Under the pieces are notes generated by a model. It ran no database searches. It was not told the origin of the DNA and saw only the letters and a program-made list of their open reading frames with translations. A stretch of DNA of 62,488 nt. Source: Paraglomus occultum (taxonomy: Eukaryota > Glomeromycota > Glomeromycetes > Paraglomerales > Paraglomeraceae). Made by a program: the position numbers and the translations under genes. Numbering within the stretch: position 1 is the stretch's first letter; the number at the start of each line of letters is the position of its first letter. Positions 49,311-62,155 of the stretch are shown in pieces. The DNA lies in the NCBI GenBank assembly GCA_910592205.1, contig CAJVPJ010000035.1:1-62488 (forward strand). Reading direction: 5' to 3'.

Positions 49311-50028
49311 GCCTACAAGAAAAGCAACGAACGAGCTGATAAATAATGAATAATTCGATATATCAGATAACAAACGTGATAGATGAACGGATGCATAGAT
49401 AAGATAGATAAATAAACTGATAGCAACACAGTGATCGAGCGGTTAGAACAAAGAAAATTCGCTTACTAGGATGGGCATCTGTGAACAAAAATCATCGCGA
49501 AGAATAGCCGATAAACACAATGGGAAAGAGACGTCAGAGCGGGCAGTTGAGAAACGAAATACGGCGTTGATGAGACGTCTATGCTGAAAGATGAAGAAAC
49601 CTTACGTGCTCATAGTATATAGTCAGTAAGATGCTTGGGTTCGAAAAGCGGAAATTCACTTTTGGCAGTTGCGTTAAAATTAGAAAACATTTGAGTAGCT
49701 AACATTAGTGATAACAACAAAAAGTGTAAAATTTGTTTATCTTTACAAATATGGCATGCGATTTGTTTACTGTTCAACAAGTATCTTCCGACCCGAAATT
49801 CCACGTGATCCGAACATTTTTGTTTGCCATGGCTGGGTACTAGGAACTTTCTGGGCTTTTATTCTCTTAGTTACAATGTAAAAGATAAAAACAGCTTAAA
49901 CTGGGCTTTAGCGAGCACCTCGTTGTGAATAAAAGTTCCTCTAGACCTTTTCCCCTGTATGCAGAATGTGGCCAATGATAATTGATGCACACAAATTGAA
50001 TAAACATTAATACCAATTCACTCACATT
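49311..50028. other. Spacer with a dispersed repeat
   Basis: No gene recognised. GATA-rich low complexity lies at 49378-49425. Copy B of the 55-bp dispersed repeat (AGCTTAAACTGGGCTTTA) lies at 49884-49938. Confidence 0.5.
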
Positions 50029-50340
50029 TTAGAATGATCGCACACATAATGACAACCGTATGTAAAAAGTAAAGCTTCGTTTACTTGAACAGAGATCAAA
50101 GCAACAATCTCCAAGAAACATTATTTCTGTAATACCAGGCTTAATCTTTATTATGCTTTTTGGTAACAAGGACGCAATTCCCTTAGCATTAGGTCTAATT
50201 TCCGAGTAAGTAAAAACACTGTTTCCTAAATCAGTTACTAAAGCTTTAAGTAACAATTTTCCATTATTAGCTCTATCTTTTAAAAAGTTTACTGTGTTGC
50301 ACATTACGCATGCAGCTGTGTTGGCAAGATAAGTTGACAC
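50029..50340 (-). other. Open frame of unknown status
   Basis: About 103 codons on the minus strand with protein-like composition (LKALVTDLGNSVFTYSEIRP, IIKIKPGITEIMFLGDCC). A frame with similar character may continue upstream of 50340 after a frame change. No motif or family recognised; it could be a decayed gene. Confidence 0.3.
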
Positions 50341-52365
50341 ACCATTTTTTCAAGTAAAATGTTTTTCTATTTTTTTTGCAGCTCTTCTTATTCTTCCACA
50401 ATTGGCGTAATAACTGCACTTATGATGTTTCGTATCTGACAATGAGAACGCAAAAAATGTTTTCGATCTCACCGACTCATTCCACGAGTTTTAAAATTGT
50501 TATTTACTGTCACTCTTAAAATTTTATAGTACAAGTTATTTGTAAAGACAAACACTCAGTAAATTTAGAAAACTAATAAAGCATCTCGTTTGTGTTGATT
50601 GATTGACTGACATTATTGTTATTTTTCTTAAAATTATTAAAAAAAAAAAATTGTAAGTCCATTTAACAGACGACTGTTGGACTTGTTTCCTCAAGTTACT
50701 TTTTTTGGGTTCGTCATTAGTGTTCGTTTAACGGTTTTATTTTCGCTCTTCTTGGTAAATTTCGTAATTAATTTCTTCTTGATCTAAATAAAAACATGGG
50801 GACTTCTAATGATACTGTAATTTTTGGATTTTATAGTAGATTTAATGTAAATTAATTTTATGTTATAAATTTATTTATATAGAGAATCCTGTATTAATAT
50901 TGACCATGTATATTTTTAGACAGTAATGAAAGTTTGCTACATAAATTTGTGTACAGGTTATAGTTATATTATTATTATTGTGATAATCAAAATGTTATGT
51001 CAAATTAACTTAACTTTTAACCAGGTTAGCCTCTCATCCATATTACATAACCGGAGGATGTTCGTTTTTTGCAGTATGCCCCGGTTGATTGTTAAAATGG
51101 TAATAAATTTCGTACTAAAGTTTTCACATCTAATAAAGTACCCTTGACACCTCAAGTTTTATTTAACTATTTTATATTTGATGCGCTTACCCAGATATGT
51201 AAAATTTTGTCATCATTGGTTCTTCTTTACACAGTGTATATGCGTTTATTTACCGTTTTCTTCATTAAATTGCAGTATTATATAATAACAGAGTATTTTT
51301 GTATACAAATCAATATAAACATAACCCCTACTTATATTGTTAATACAAAATAAAAAACTTTAAAAAGTTTTTGTTTTCATATGTTTTTAATATCAGTTTA
51401 TGCAAACTCACAAACGTTTGGTACCATTATAATAGAGAGTAAAATTATTCCATCCCAATTATCCATTTTTTTGTGGTTTTTTCGATAAAAAATTCTTTTA
51501 TGCTAGCAGCAACTTTCATTATTGAAAAAAAAAAATTATTAAGACTTGCCCAAGATATATTTTGATATCTAAATACATAGCAAATTTCTGTTATTTAACA
51601 TGTATTTGCATAATTACTGTAAACTCGGTTAAGCGAGTAGGAGAAAAAACGCCAATTTTGTAGCGACCGACCATGTTTTTAGCTTTTGCTGTTTATAACC
51701 AGATTTAATAATAAAATTCATTTTGTAAATGTAATCTATAGTTAACGTTTAGATCTTACGTATTTTAGTACCACACGTCAATTATGTTGTTCCAAGACTC
51801 AAACTCCTGACATATTTTATGGTCAAGGTAAACGGGATGCCAACTTCTATCGGGAAGCGTATTGCAAACTACAATCAGGAAAGATAAATAAATAAATTAA
51901 TAACGTTACAAGTAGAAAGTAAAATTATATTTTATTGATCATAATTGCTGCTTTACGGAAACAACACCAGTTTAAGATGCGTTAATAATATAATAAAAAT
52001 GATAGACGGAGATTATTGGCATGGGATATGCGTTTATTTGAATATGCTCTCATTGCGAATATTGACGACATAGTTTCGTCGACACAGATAGCAAGTCACT
52101 TTATCGACAGCCGTTTTATTTATCAACAGTTAACTGTCATGTTAAATTATGAAATTAAAGTCTTTACAACCTTAATAGGCATCAAAAATCGGTAAGTTTT
52201 TAAGAACCGCAACAATTCAACAAATTTGTCCGGCTTAACAAGTTTAGCGTCTGAATTGGAATAGTGTATTATTATGCAACGTGCCGAGTAATCTATTGAA
52301 AGTGGAGTAAAAAGCTCTAATTGATGAATTTGTCACTAGAATGTTGACAATTTACTCTTGTATAG
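50341..52365. other. Very AT-rich spacer, no gene recognised
   Basis: Contains A and T runs (50638-50650, 51527-51537) and only short open frames (50926-51353) of hydrophobic, low-complexity composition. Confidence 0.5.
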
Positions 52366-52779
52366 ATGTATATAACGATAAAGCTTTTTAGGTTTGCTAA
52401 CTCCGTTAGGGATGTCGTTGTACACCATGACGACAAAGCCAGAAATTTATCGTCAGAAAGTTACGTGCCACCCGATGTCCCCAAATGTCAATATTCTCAC
52501 TTTTATCCGCATTTCCGTGAACTTTATAATCTCGGCAATTGTAACTGTTCGCCTTGTCCGGTTTGTGTAGCAAATAATTCTCATTCACGGCAAAGAACCG
52601 CAACAAAGAGTTTTTTTGTGGTAGGTAAATTAGTTCCCCAATTCCAATTGGACTTTGTATACATTACTAATAGTGGGATAACTTTCTGCGCTAATAATAA
52701 ACGCTACGACCGAACTCGAATCAAACCATCTCTTTTATTAAAAACCAAATTGATGAACAAAGACAGAGTTCAACGATAA
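52366..52779 (+). other. Cysteine-containing open frame, unknown
   Basis: A 137-codon frame with a cluster CNCSPCPVCVANNSHS in its middle, resembling a metal-binding loop, and basic residues near the end. Coding-like traces continue after the stop in other frames to about 53370 (GPDFINSFEAKL, RFFKEDKRILTICH), so it may be the start of a decayed gene or mobile element. No family recognised. Confidence 0.35.
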
Positions 52780-55700
52780 CTCAAGGCATTCTTCGAAAAG
52801 ACAAATTAAATACTGTATATTGAAGTATATACACTCTCGGCTCTACTTTATTGATAGCAAAGATTAGGAAGTGAACCAATATCAGATTGTTTTATCAAAT
52901 TCGGCCAAGGACAAAGTGTTTCAGTGACAAAACGCTAAAAACTTGGTAAAATTGCAAATATCGTATACGGGGTCATTTGATACATTTGAGAATGTTTCTG
53001 ATAAGACCGTGATCATTACGAAATATTAATAAGTAGAACACGGGATGGCACTCGCAAAGGACAACGATTATCGATTCTAAAAATGGTTATGTCCGATAAA
53101 AAATTTTTTTATAGTTACTGTAAAATCCTGTGGATGGGCCAGATTTCATTAATTCGTTTGAGGCTAAGTTGACACCATTTTCCCAGCACTATTAGCGAAA
53201 GTATATGTCAACGGTTTACGAATTCAGTTTCAGATTTTTTAAAGAGGACAAACGCATTCTCACGATTTGCCATGTTTAGCAAGTTGCTTGAACAAAAAGA
53301 GAATCGCAAGATGAGATCTTTACTGAGAATGTAGCGAAGGCACTGCACTGCATGTGGGAATAACCAGAACAGAACTACCTATTGACACACCTAAAATGTT
53401 CAAGTTTAAAAACTGTGTGAAAAGTTTCCCAAACGGTTTCTCGAGTGACAGAGATTCAATACATCAATACATCAATACATCAATACATCAATACATCAAT
53501 ACATCAATACATCATTACATCATTACGTCCTCTCAAAAAAATTCACCATTCGTTCCGGATAATAACCATGATGACAAATCGTCTTTATCTTCAATATCTA
53601 ATTCAAAAAAAAAGTCATTATCGTTATCATTATTAATTGCCTTTTCTTTCCATTCTTATTAATATATCAGTACGACATATTATTTTCATTCTTTCTTCCA
53701 ACAACGAAATGGTCATTATTTGATTTAATATTGCCAATAATAAGGGATATATGTCTACGCCACCGTCTTTTCTCTCTCTATCTCTTTATCAGCATTGCTT
53801 ATACCAGTTCTCATTCTTCACCAAGTAACAAATATGATTGATTGGTTTAATTTAGTATTCCTTGTTGTTGGTGGTTACTCATGCACAATGCCATGTAACG
53901 ATGATTGTTCCATGATTGGATATTGTTGCTTGCCGACTGACAATAGACAATAGCGACATGAGAATATTCGGGACAGAGATATATATATGTTTGAATATGC
54001 AGTAATAATAATAATAACAATATAATAGGATTTTAACAAAGAATAATAATTTAAGCAGTACTGGGATTGTCTGTGTCCTTTAATATGTCTATATTCGATA
54101 TAATTCGTTTATTGTATTGCTTTGTTATAATCGCACAAATAAATGAATAGGGAACGGAAGAAAAGAACTTCGTTTGTCATCAAGGTAACCGATACATTGT
54201 CAAGTGACTAAAGAATGATAGACCTCGTGAGAAAGGAGGACTGCAAGGGTATGCAGGAACCGAGTTGCCATGAGCGATTTGTTTGAATGACAAACGAGCT
54301 ATTTTTTATTTCTTATTTCATTCTGGTTACGTTTTAGCAATTCACTTTATTTACTTGTATATACGCGCGTGCCAACTCTATAAATAGGCTTCTGTTTACA
54401 TGGCTGTCATACATTCAATTAGTCAACGACTTGTTCATATCCGTACTTTTCACATTCAGAGCTGTAACGAGACAAAGATATGGGATTCGCCATAATGTAT
54501 TAGGATACATGACAATTTACAACAGTTTTCCACATTTGATAATAAAAGGTTTGATGGTATTACTTTTTGTACCTCGTTTGAACCTTGAAACTCGATATGT
54601 TATTTGCTGAACCTAAAATCTACAATCATTATCTTAACCTTCTATGAGCTGTTCCGACTCCCACACTTTTGAATGCTATATTCCTTTTTTGTTTCTTACT
54701 GAGCAGGGAGAACAATGGATGATTCTCAATGAAAATAGACTTCTAGATGCGAATTCTGTCGCACAGTTTAATAAGGTGGTGACTGTTTTTCGCCATGCAT
54801 CATCTGCAATCGGTCCATTCCTCGAGTTATACCTTAATATTTCTTGTAATACCGTTTACAGGGCACAGAGAAGATTAGATGCTTGCACGAACGGATAAAT
54901 AAGAGGAACAAGACGGAATAATTGTGAATAGGGGCGTGGTAAACGATGAGGGTGGTTATTGTTTCTAAATTACGTAGTGGCAGTAAAAATTAGGCTAATA
55001 GGAATCGTAGTGATGATAATAACGGCATTATGACATGATATGACAATATGATTCGAATGGTGATTGTTTTATTAATTTCGAATATTTATTAATAACAATT
55101 ATTAATTGTTGTTATAGTTTACGGATATTCGCTGAATCATATTTTACAATTATTATAACCCTAGTTACATTATTGTATCATATTTGTAATCCAGACAATG
55201 AAGCTGTCCCCCCTTCCCCCAAATTAACTTCGTAGTACTATTGTATGAACTGCTGAACAGACAGCATGAGCATATGGCCAATCGCAAGAACGTTTGGATG
55301 CTTTGATATTCGTGCATTTTGTGCGAGCGAAAAAGGTCCAGGCATCTCTTTGTCCAATGTCCTTGTTACTCAATGAAACGAATAAATGTATGAATGAATG
55401 GATGGTCATTATTAGTGGACATAATGACCGAGATTTGAATTAACAGTAAGAGTAATGATAACATAACCATACCGCACAAAGAAGAAGCAAAACCGCTCTC
55501 AATACCGTAATATATAGTATAGACAATGTGTATATATACGTCGTTGTAAAGTAACGACATCAAAGACCCGGTCCAATTGGAATACGCCAACTTTATTATT
55601 ATTATTATTATATATTGTTCCATTGTTCAAAACTCTACCTCATTGGCTAATATATAGTGATATGATAATAAGGGTTGGGGGAAAAGCTCATCCCATCATA

Positions 55701-56362
55701 ACAGACATCCCACGCATGATGACGATGTTAATTGAAACAGTCATCAAACAAAGCCATATATGTTCGCTGGTATTCAACCCATCCCCAGGTACATTACCCT
55801 CCCCGCTATTGTTATGACTTCCGCTGCACTCTGCCATTCAATGTTTACATCACTCGAAACACATTCTCATGCACATCATTTTGCCCACTCCTCCCTTTCT
55901 TCCCCCCAGCATAGACATGTCTTTATATTCATTCATTCCTTTCCTCCCTTCCCCTCACCCTCCCTTCCTCCCATCTTTATATTCATCAATCAAATACTAT
56001 TTTGGAACTCGAAATTTATTCATTCTTCAGTAGACTTCGTCTCATTAGTCAATCAATTTTTTCTTTGTTTTAAGATGTAACAAGAGATTTTGGTTGTTTG
56101 TTTGATACATTGTTCGTATTGGAAGATACTCAGGTCAAGTTCGACAATTATAGAAATGTTGAATTTAGGGTTTTATTGTTGACCAATAATACTGAGATAC
56201 AATAAACCACACCGTAACAATTGCTTTGAAGTAAATTGAATTTTATTTTAAGTATATAAAAACAAGGCATTCTTTTAAACTGCTACAACATAAATACCCC
56301 GCAATAACTGACCCGTAACTCCCCCAAAATACACATCTTCAGTTTTTTATCGTCAGAGAAAA
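52780..56362. other. Spacer upstream of the HMG-box gene
   Basis: No gene supported. It contains the 8-bp tandem repeat at 53461, an AT-rich stretch, and pyrimidine-rich DNA at 55860-55990. The last few hundred bases should hold the promoter of the HMG-box gene; no defined element was identified. Confidence 0.5.
53461..53524 (+). repeat. 8-bp tandem repeat, 8 copies
   Basis: Six exact ACATCAAT units followed by two ACATCATT units. Confidence 0.95.
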
Positions 56363-58171
56363 ATGAGCACACCAGCAGAAACTCCCGAAACACACAGCGA
56401 AGACAATACCGAACATACCGAACATACCGAACATACCGAGCAACTCCCCTCGCCTTCAAACTGTGAGATACGCTCTTCTTCCCCAAACAGCGCACTTTCT
56501 CCAACTAATCCACACTCGGCTGCGAGCATATCTAATTTGATCAATCACGATGAATGGTGTTCCTCCCCCATATCGACTGCTCCAAGCTCGCCTCAAACAA
56601 ACAAGAGGCAGCTAGATACTCCCGCTGACTTTGATACCAAACGCCGACGTCTTCAAGATTCTCAACTTAATATAGACGAGATGGACAACAAGACCTCCAA
56701 GTCTACAACTAAACAGAAAAAACCCTACATCCCACGTCCACCCAATTCGTTCATCTTATATAGACAACATCACCACCCTTTAATCCTCAATCAAAACCCG
56801 GGTATTAATAACTCCGAAATATCCCGCATTGTTGCTGATCATTGGAAGAATCTTTCCGAGGAAGAGAGAGAGGAATGGAAGCGCAAAGCCGAAGAGGCCA
56901 AAGAAAGTCATATGAGGGCATACCCTGATTATAAATATCAGCCACGACGGAGGGCGGGTCCTATCATCAAGAATATTAAGCCCCGAGATGCAACCCGGGA
57001 AAGCGTAATGGATAATTTTCTGGTAGAGATTAATGCAAAGACTGAGAGACGATCTACGGATATCGTCAGTCACAGAATGGCTTCTAACCAATCCGTTGTT
57101 ATCATTGAACGTGGCGCTAAAGAACTATCTAATCTTAGAGGCGCCAAACAATTGCCAAGTGAAATTATACGGTCGACCGTCAACATTCCAAGTATACCTC
57201 GAATGCCTAGTTTTTCACGCAGCCCATCTCAGCCTCTGCTCAGTCCGCTTGCTCCGGGCGCTTCACCTACCACACCCTCAGCACCCCCGTCCTCTCGTGG
57301 TGCATTGATCGTCCTCGAGGGTTACGAGGACGGCTCGACTACTATGCAAGCTACCAAGCTGCTAGAGTTTTTGAAAAACGAGGGTATCAAGGCGAAATTA
57401 TGGAAGTTCCCCGATGCATCTACTCCGGCTGGTGAAGCATTAACGAAACATCGGCAGAATAATGGACATTCACAACCAAGAGCATTGCATTTGTTGATTG
57501 CTGCGCACTGGTGGGAGTTAGTGTAAGTAAAGAATCAAGAAAACGTCGCTTTTTTTCCAACGTTGTGTGCCTACATATACTCATTCCGTCCAAATGTTGT
57601 TATTTTCCAGTCCCACGATGCGTGAGCATCTAGCCAACGGTATAACGTTAATAGTTGATCATTACATTTATACGGCCATCGCATCTTCAGCGGCGGCAGG
57701 CTTGGAAATCAATTGGTGCAAAGCTTCTTACATCAACATTCCTTCCCCGGATTTAACATTCTTCCTCAACACCGACCGGGATAAAGAAGCCGTGGACAAT
57801 GGAGATATTAGAATGTCCAACGACTGGCAACGAAGAGTTCAAGATGCGTTCCATGACTTGTTTGAGGTTAACTGGAAGGTACGTTATATAGATTTGATAT
57901 ACATTTATATTTAATTTCAACATTGCGAATAATTTATAGATGTTAACTGAAAATTTACTTTTACTTAATATGATAGTTATTGGATGCTAGGAAATCTGCT
58001 GTCCTGGTACACGCCCAGATTATAGAAGCATCGATCGAAATCATCGAGCGATGCAAGAAATCTACACCAAATAATGATCCTAATGGAAATGGTAATGGCA
58101 TTCGACAGTCAGTAGCAATGCCGCTCAAACGACACAACCAATTTCCACACCCCGTTCAAGTACAGCTATAA
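56363..58171 (+). CDS. HMG-box protein fused to a degenerate thymidylate-kinase domain
   Basis: Three exons: 56363-57522, 57611-57878, 57977-58171; introns start GTAAGT and GTACGT and end CAG and TAG, with phase intact, giving 540 residues. Residues 1-118 are polar, with a TEH repeat. The HMG box (about 120-198) reads KKPYIPRPPNSFILYRQHHH, then INNSEISRIVADHWKNLSEE and an RKAEEAKESHMRAYPDYKYQ-like end: the MATA_HMG type that binds and bends DNA. After a basic and then proline-serine linker, residues 311-500 align with eukaryotic thymidylate kinase: RGALIVLEG, LWKFPDASTPAGEAL, HLL, LVPTMREHLANGITLIVDHY, INWCKA, SPDLTFFL, NWKLLDARKS. Catalytic positions have changed: the P-loop GxxxxGK(S/T) is GYEDGSTT without lysine, the DRY arginine is His404, and FPxR has alanine. 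HMG box and kinase start lie in one exon, so the fusion is not an annotation join. Probably nuclear and enzymatically dead. Confidence 0.9.
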
Positions 58172-59516
58172 GAGGCGAAAGCGAAAAAAAAAAGGTTGTA
58201 GATAATCAGAAAAAGGATGGGGGTGGCGTGTGGCAATCAAAATATCTATCTATATCTATATATATATACATAATAATGACAGGTAGTTGAAGTGAACGGA
58301 AATACGTGTTGCGTAAATATTAAAATAGAATACGTTTTTTGAATACATTTTTAATATATAGCAGCATTTCTAGTCTCTTGTAAATTTCATATTAAACATA
58401 CATGGATCGAAATATTTAAGATCATTCAATTGATCTGCTTTTTTTTTTCTCTTGTATATTTCTTCATCTCATGTAACCACGCATGAATTCATATAGACTC
58501 TCCTAGTGTAGAAATCTAGCTTTTTTATTGTTTTCTTTAAAAAAAAGGTAATGTAGGAAATGTAGGAACACATCTCTAAGTATTGCTTTTACAAAACATT
58601 GCATCTGGTAGTAGTAGTAGTAGTAGTAAATCAAAAACAAGTATATGTGATATAACCAAAGTAAATATTGTGAATGAACAACATTCTATAATTAATTAAT
58701 ATAACGCTTGCGTATAATGAACAGTGATTGGTGTATATGTTGGTCGTGCAAATTGAGCACGGTTATCGAAGCGCCGGAGGTCGTCCGTTTCATTGTCCGG
58801 TTGTTTCGCACCACAGTTTTTCCTGGTATTGATGTATAAAGTAACCAGTCTTTAATTCTGATCACATTTTCAAACATATTGTACCAAATGTAGCATCATT
58901 ATATTGAGCGACTAATATTAGATGGAATATGAATTATCATTTGGCGATCAAAAGATTTTACATTAATGTTTCATTAATTAATTAATAAAAGACACGACGC
59001 GTAGCAATAGTAATAAACACGAATTATCTTCTGTTTTATATTAATTATTAGAACCTATTATAGTATTAATATTGTTGTGTACACAATTTAATAATAACGT
59101 TTGCTAAAGTTGTTGACAATGTACCAAATTAAAGGAAGTGGAGAAATTGGCACAATAATTACCGTACCGTAACATCTCGTAAAAATAATTGAGTTACGCC
59201 TCGAAATAATCTCCTAAACCAGTCAAATATAATAATATGCGGTCTAAATCTCTTTGTACATAAAGACACCTCATTTGTTAAAAATTTGAGCTTATGGATT
59301 AGCTATTTCCCACTCTGTCCGCAATTTAATTAAAATTTCTAGTTTTAGTATTTCCGCAAATTAAAACTTCAACATTATTTGCCTTCTGACTTGTGAGAGG
59401 CTCCAAACCATTTCATATAAAACATTACCCACTCTATTATTATCACTACTCACCATTTTATCTAATACGGCGTTAAATTGTTCCAGATCACACAAGGGTT
59501 CAGCTGATTGGCAGTG
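58172..59516. other. 3' flank of the HMG-box gene, no other gene seen
   Basis: Begins with the 3' untranslated region. A TAG triplet run lies at 58609-58627. Otherwise AT-rich. Confidence 0.5.
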
Positions 59517-59850
59517 TTACATCGGAATATCTTTGACTTCCTTGAGTATCTTCAAGACTTGTGATTCACGTTCCAGAACGTCCGAAGTGAAACTGAAACT
59601 AAATTTGACGACGACTCGTTCATTACATGCACGTGCGTGATTCGAATATGACAGTATCCGACCCATGCCCAACAACTGATTCGCTTTTATGTCACCGTCT
59701 GCCGTACTCACGAGTGAAAGGTCGTTTTCTACAAGCAATTCGCAAGGACTCTGGTTCTGGCACGCTGATCCAATAACATTTAAATCCTGAATTGCATGAA
59801 GCCGTTGAGCTTGAAATGTCTTTAGTTAAATCTAGGTTTCCGAAATGTCG
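59517..59850 (-). pseudogene. Possible protein-kinase-like relic
   Basis: On the minus strand two frames, shifted near 59720, read CQNQSPCELLVENDLSLVST, then ADGDIKANQLLGMGRILSYS, then ACNERVVVKFSFSF and ERESQVLKILKEVKDIP. An R/K-VVVKFSF strand followed by an ERE helix recalls the beta-3 lysine and alpha-C glutamate of kinase N-lobes such as fungal FunK1-type domains. Nothing further downstream supports a full kinase. Tentative. Confidence 0.35.
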
Positions 59851-61008
59851 GGGAGAGCAGCGGCGCGCAGGTTTATTATAGTAAAGGTTTTGAAGACGCG
59901 TGCTTAAATTTATATAAATCGACAATCGAGAAATTATTAATGGTGAAGAGCAGAACATGACATTATAACTTCATAATCAAATATGAATAAAATTTTTATG
60001 CCTTTTTTCATAAACTATAATTAATTGGCTTCCAAAAATGTAAAATTTATTATCAGTTGGGGGTGAAAAAAGACATGTTTTAATAGTAGATTTTGCCGAT
60101 CCGAAAATAATTTTGGCAGGTGAGTGTATGAATATTGGCGGAGCTTGTTCCTAAGAGACTGGGAACTTGTTCTCGACCCAAAAAATAACTTCAGGAAACA
60201 CCGCAAAGAAGTTCTAACCATAACCGACGTCGAATTGAGCAACAGGTCTGATGAGGAGCAATTTTAACTGTCCTCACAATCAATAAAATTCCTGTTATCA
60301 TTGCTTTAGAAGAAAATTCTGCTTACTCAAATTTTGTCTTAGAAATTTGCATACGTGTAAATACTACACTTTTAGCACAATAAAGGGTAATATGTTCTGG
60401 TGTTATCACAAAAGAATAAGTAATAAGCTTCTATGTTAAGCTTTCTATTTTCAACCAGAAATCTGACCAGTCAACGGACTGTTAAATTATTATATGGGGC
60501 ATGCTGCAACAAAACCAAACAAAGTGAACATTTGACTATGTGACATAAATGAGAGGCTGATTATGATGTGGCTGTAAATTTGACCAGGGTGATTGATGAC
60601 TTTGAAGTAAGAATGGACTTGTTAATTTTAATGCTCACTTTATCATACCAGAAGGTGATGAATATAAACCATAATGTGATTAATATAGGATTATCTCTAT
60701 ATATAAAAAATATAAATTGAACTGATAAGCTATAAAAATACTTATTATGAATAACATAAATAATAAACAAAAAGTAACATATTGCAATACTGATTACCAA
60801 GACTTTGCTGATTACAATGGCAGTTGTCGAGGCAATAGTCACGGGAGAGCGGATAACTACTGTCTCGGTTTGGGATCTAGCTGCGCCGTCGTAGGAGTGT
60901 GGCTCACCTCAGCGATAGCTAAACCTTAACAAACAGTTAGTGACCTTTAGGTTAGGCTTTTCAAATGCTAACGTATACCTATACGTGTCACACACACTAA
61001 TCCTAGAT
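59851..61008. other. Spacer, no gene recognised
   Basis: Short open frames at 60021-60242, 60561-60842 (minus) and 60747-60929 have no recognised motif. Confidence 0.45.
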
Positions 61009-61249
61009 GGAAGACGATCATAACGCCGAAAATCATTTCACCGACGTAAGATTTCACCGACAATCATTTCGTCGACAATCATTTCGCCGACAATCATTTC
61101 GCCGACAACACTACCAAAAAAGGATAATTTTGAAATAATGTTGGTGACTATGTCGGTAAAATGATTGTCGGCGAAATGATTGTCGACGAAATGATTGTCG
61201 GTGAAATATTACGTCGGTGAAATAATTTTCGGTGAAATGATACGGACCC
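61009..61249. mobile_element. 241-bp hairpin MITE with exact 8-bp target duplication
   Basis: Two arms of about 95 bp face each other around a short loop. Each arm carries four to five units of CAATCATTTC(G/A)(C/T)CGA on the left and the complementary TCGGCGAAATGATTG on the right, in matching order, so it can form an almost complete fold-back. The octamer TCCTAGAT lies at 61001-61008 and again at 61250-61257, the target duplication length of hAT-type elements. The right end CGGACCC recurs in the copies at 13.4 and 44.5 kb. No coding capacity. Confidence 0.88.
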
Positions 61250-62155
61250 TCCTAGATAATTAACTACTCTCGAGAACAAAACTACTCTCTACCGGTGGAT
61301 TAATTCGGTAGTCTGTAGGTTGGGGTCTTATTAAGAAATAATGCGCGCTGCGAAATAATAGTTAATTATCTTAGTGCCACTCAATCGATTGCGAGACAAG
61401 TATTACAACCGATCTTGCCGTTATACGGATTAATGCTTTCAAAATATAACGGAAAATTCTAGGAAAAGAATTATCGTTTCAGAATAAATGGATATTCGTT
61501 CATTAACAAGAATAAAATATACTAAGGGGTATCGAACGTCTTCGATAGAAATATCTTGCGAACACTAAATTGAACACTTGAACACTGAGAACACTCGTTT
61601 GAACACACCGATGCTAAGTCTATCCTACGCTGCTTTTATATCTTTCAGGCGGACTAATTAATCTATTTTTAGCATCGGATTACTAATTGCTAACTTCTAA
61701 TCATTTTCTACGTCTATCACTATTCTTTCTTTGACTATTACATTTTGCTGCTATTGCGCTACTAATGCGCTGCTAGTGCGACCGTTGTTAGTACTACATT
61801 CCGCTGCTAGTACTACATTCTGCTGCTAGTACTACCGTTATTCTTGGTACCACTGTTTTATTAAATTTCCGTCGCCGATCCCCGGTGGCACGAATAGTTT
61901 CACAGAAATTTAGGAAGGAATACGTCATCGTATAGGCTTGCGTCATCACACAGTTTAAAAAATCTCTGAAAAAGCCTGAAAAACTCAGCAACAGAGTCTA
62001 TATACTATAGAAAGTAGCTGAAAAAGACAATGAGAACTAGTTAGCAAACTTAATAAGCCTTTAGACCAGCAGTTTGAATTAGAGAGTATTTAGCACGAAA
62101 ACAATTTTACTCCCAAAATAAATTACCAGTTGAACTAAATCTAATCATTGAAGAA
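61250..62155. other. Spacer with an 18-bp repeat
   Basis: No gene recognised. GCTGCTAGTACTACATTC-type units repeat at about 61765-61835. Confidence 0.5.

Noticed and set aside
56780-57091. Minus-strand frame opposite the HMG-box exon
   Set aside because: Antisense shadow of a clearly coding exon.
57320-57350. Functional ATP-binding P-loop in the kinase-like domain
   Set aside because: The lysine and the GK(S/T) core are absent; GSTT alone is not sufficient.
56363-58171. Fungal mating-type locus (sexM/sexP type) around the HMG-box gene
   Set aside because: No triose-phosphate transporter, RNA helicase or homeodomain gene is visible nearby, and MATA_HMG genes are a large family in this lineage.
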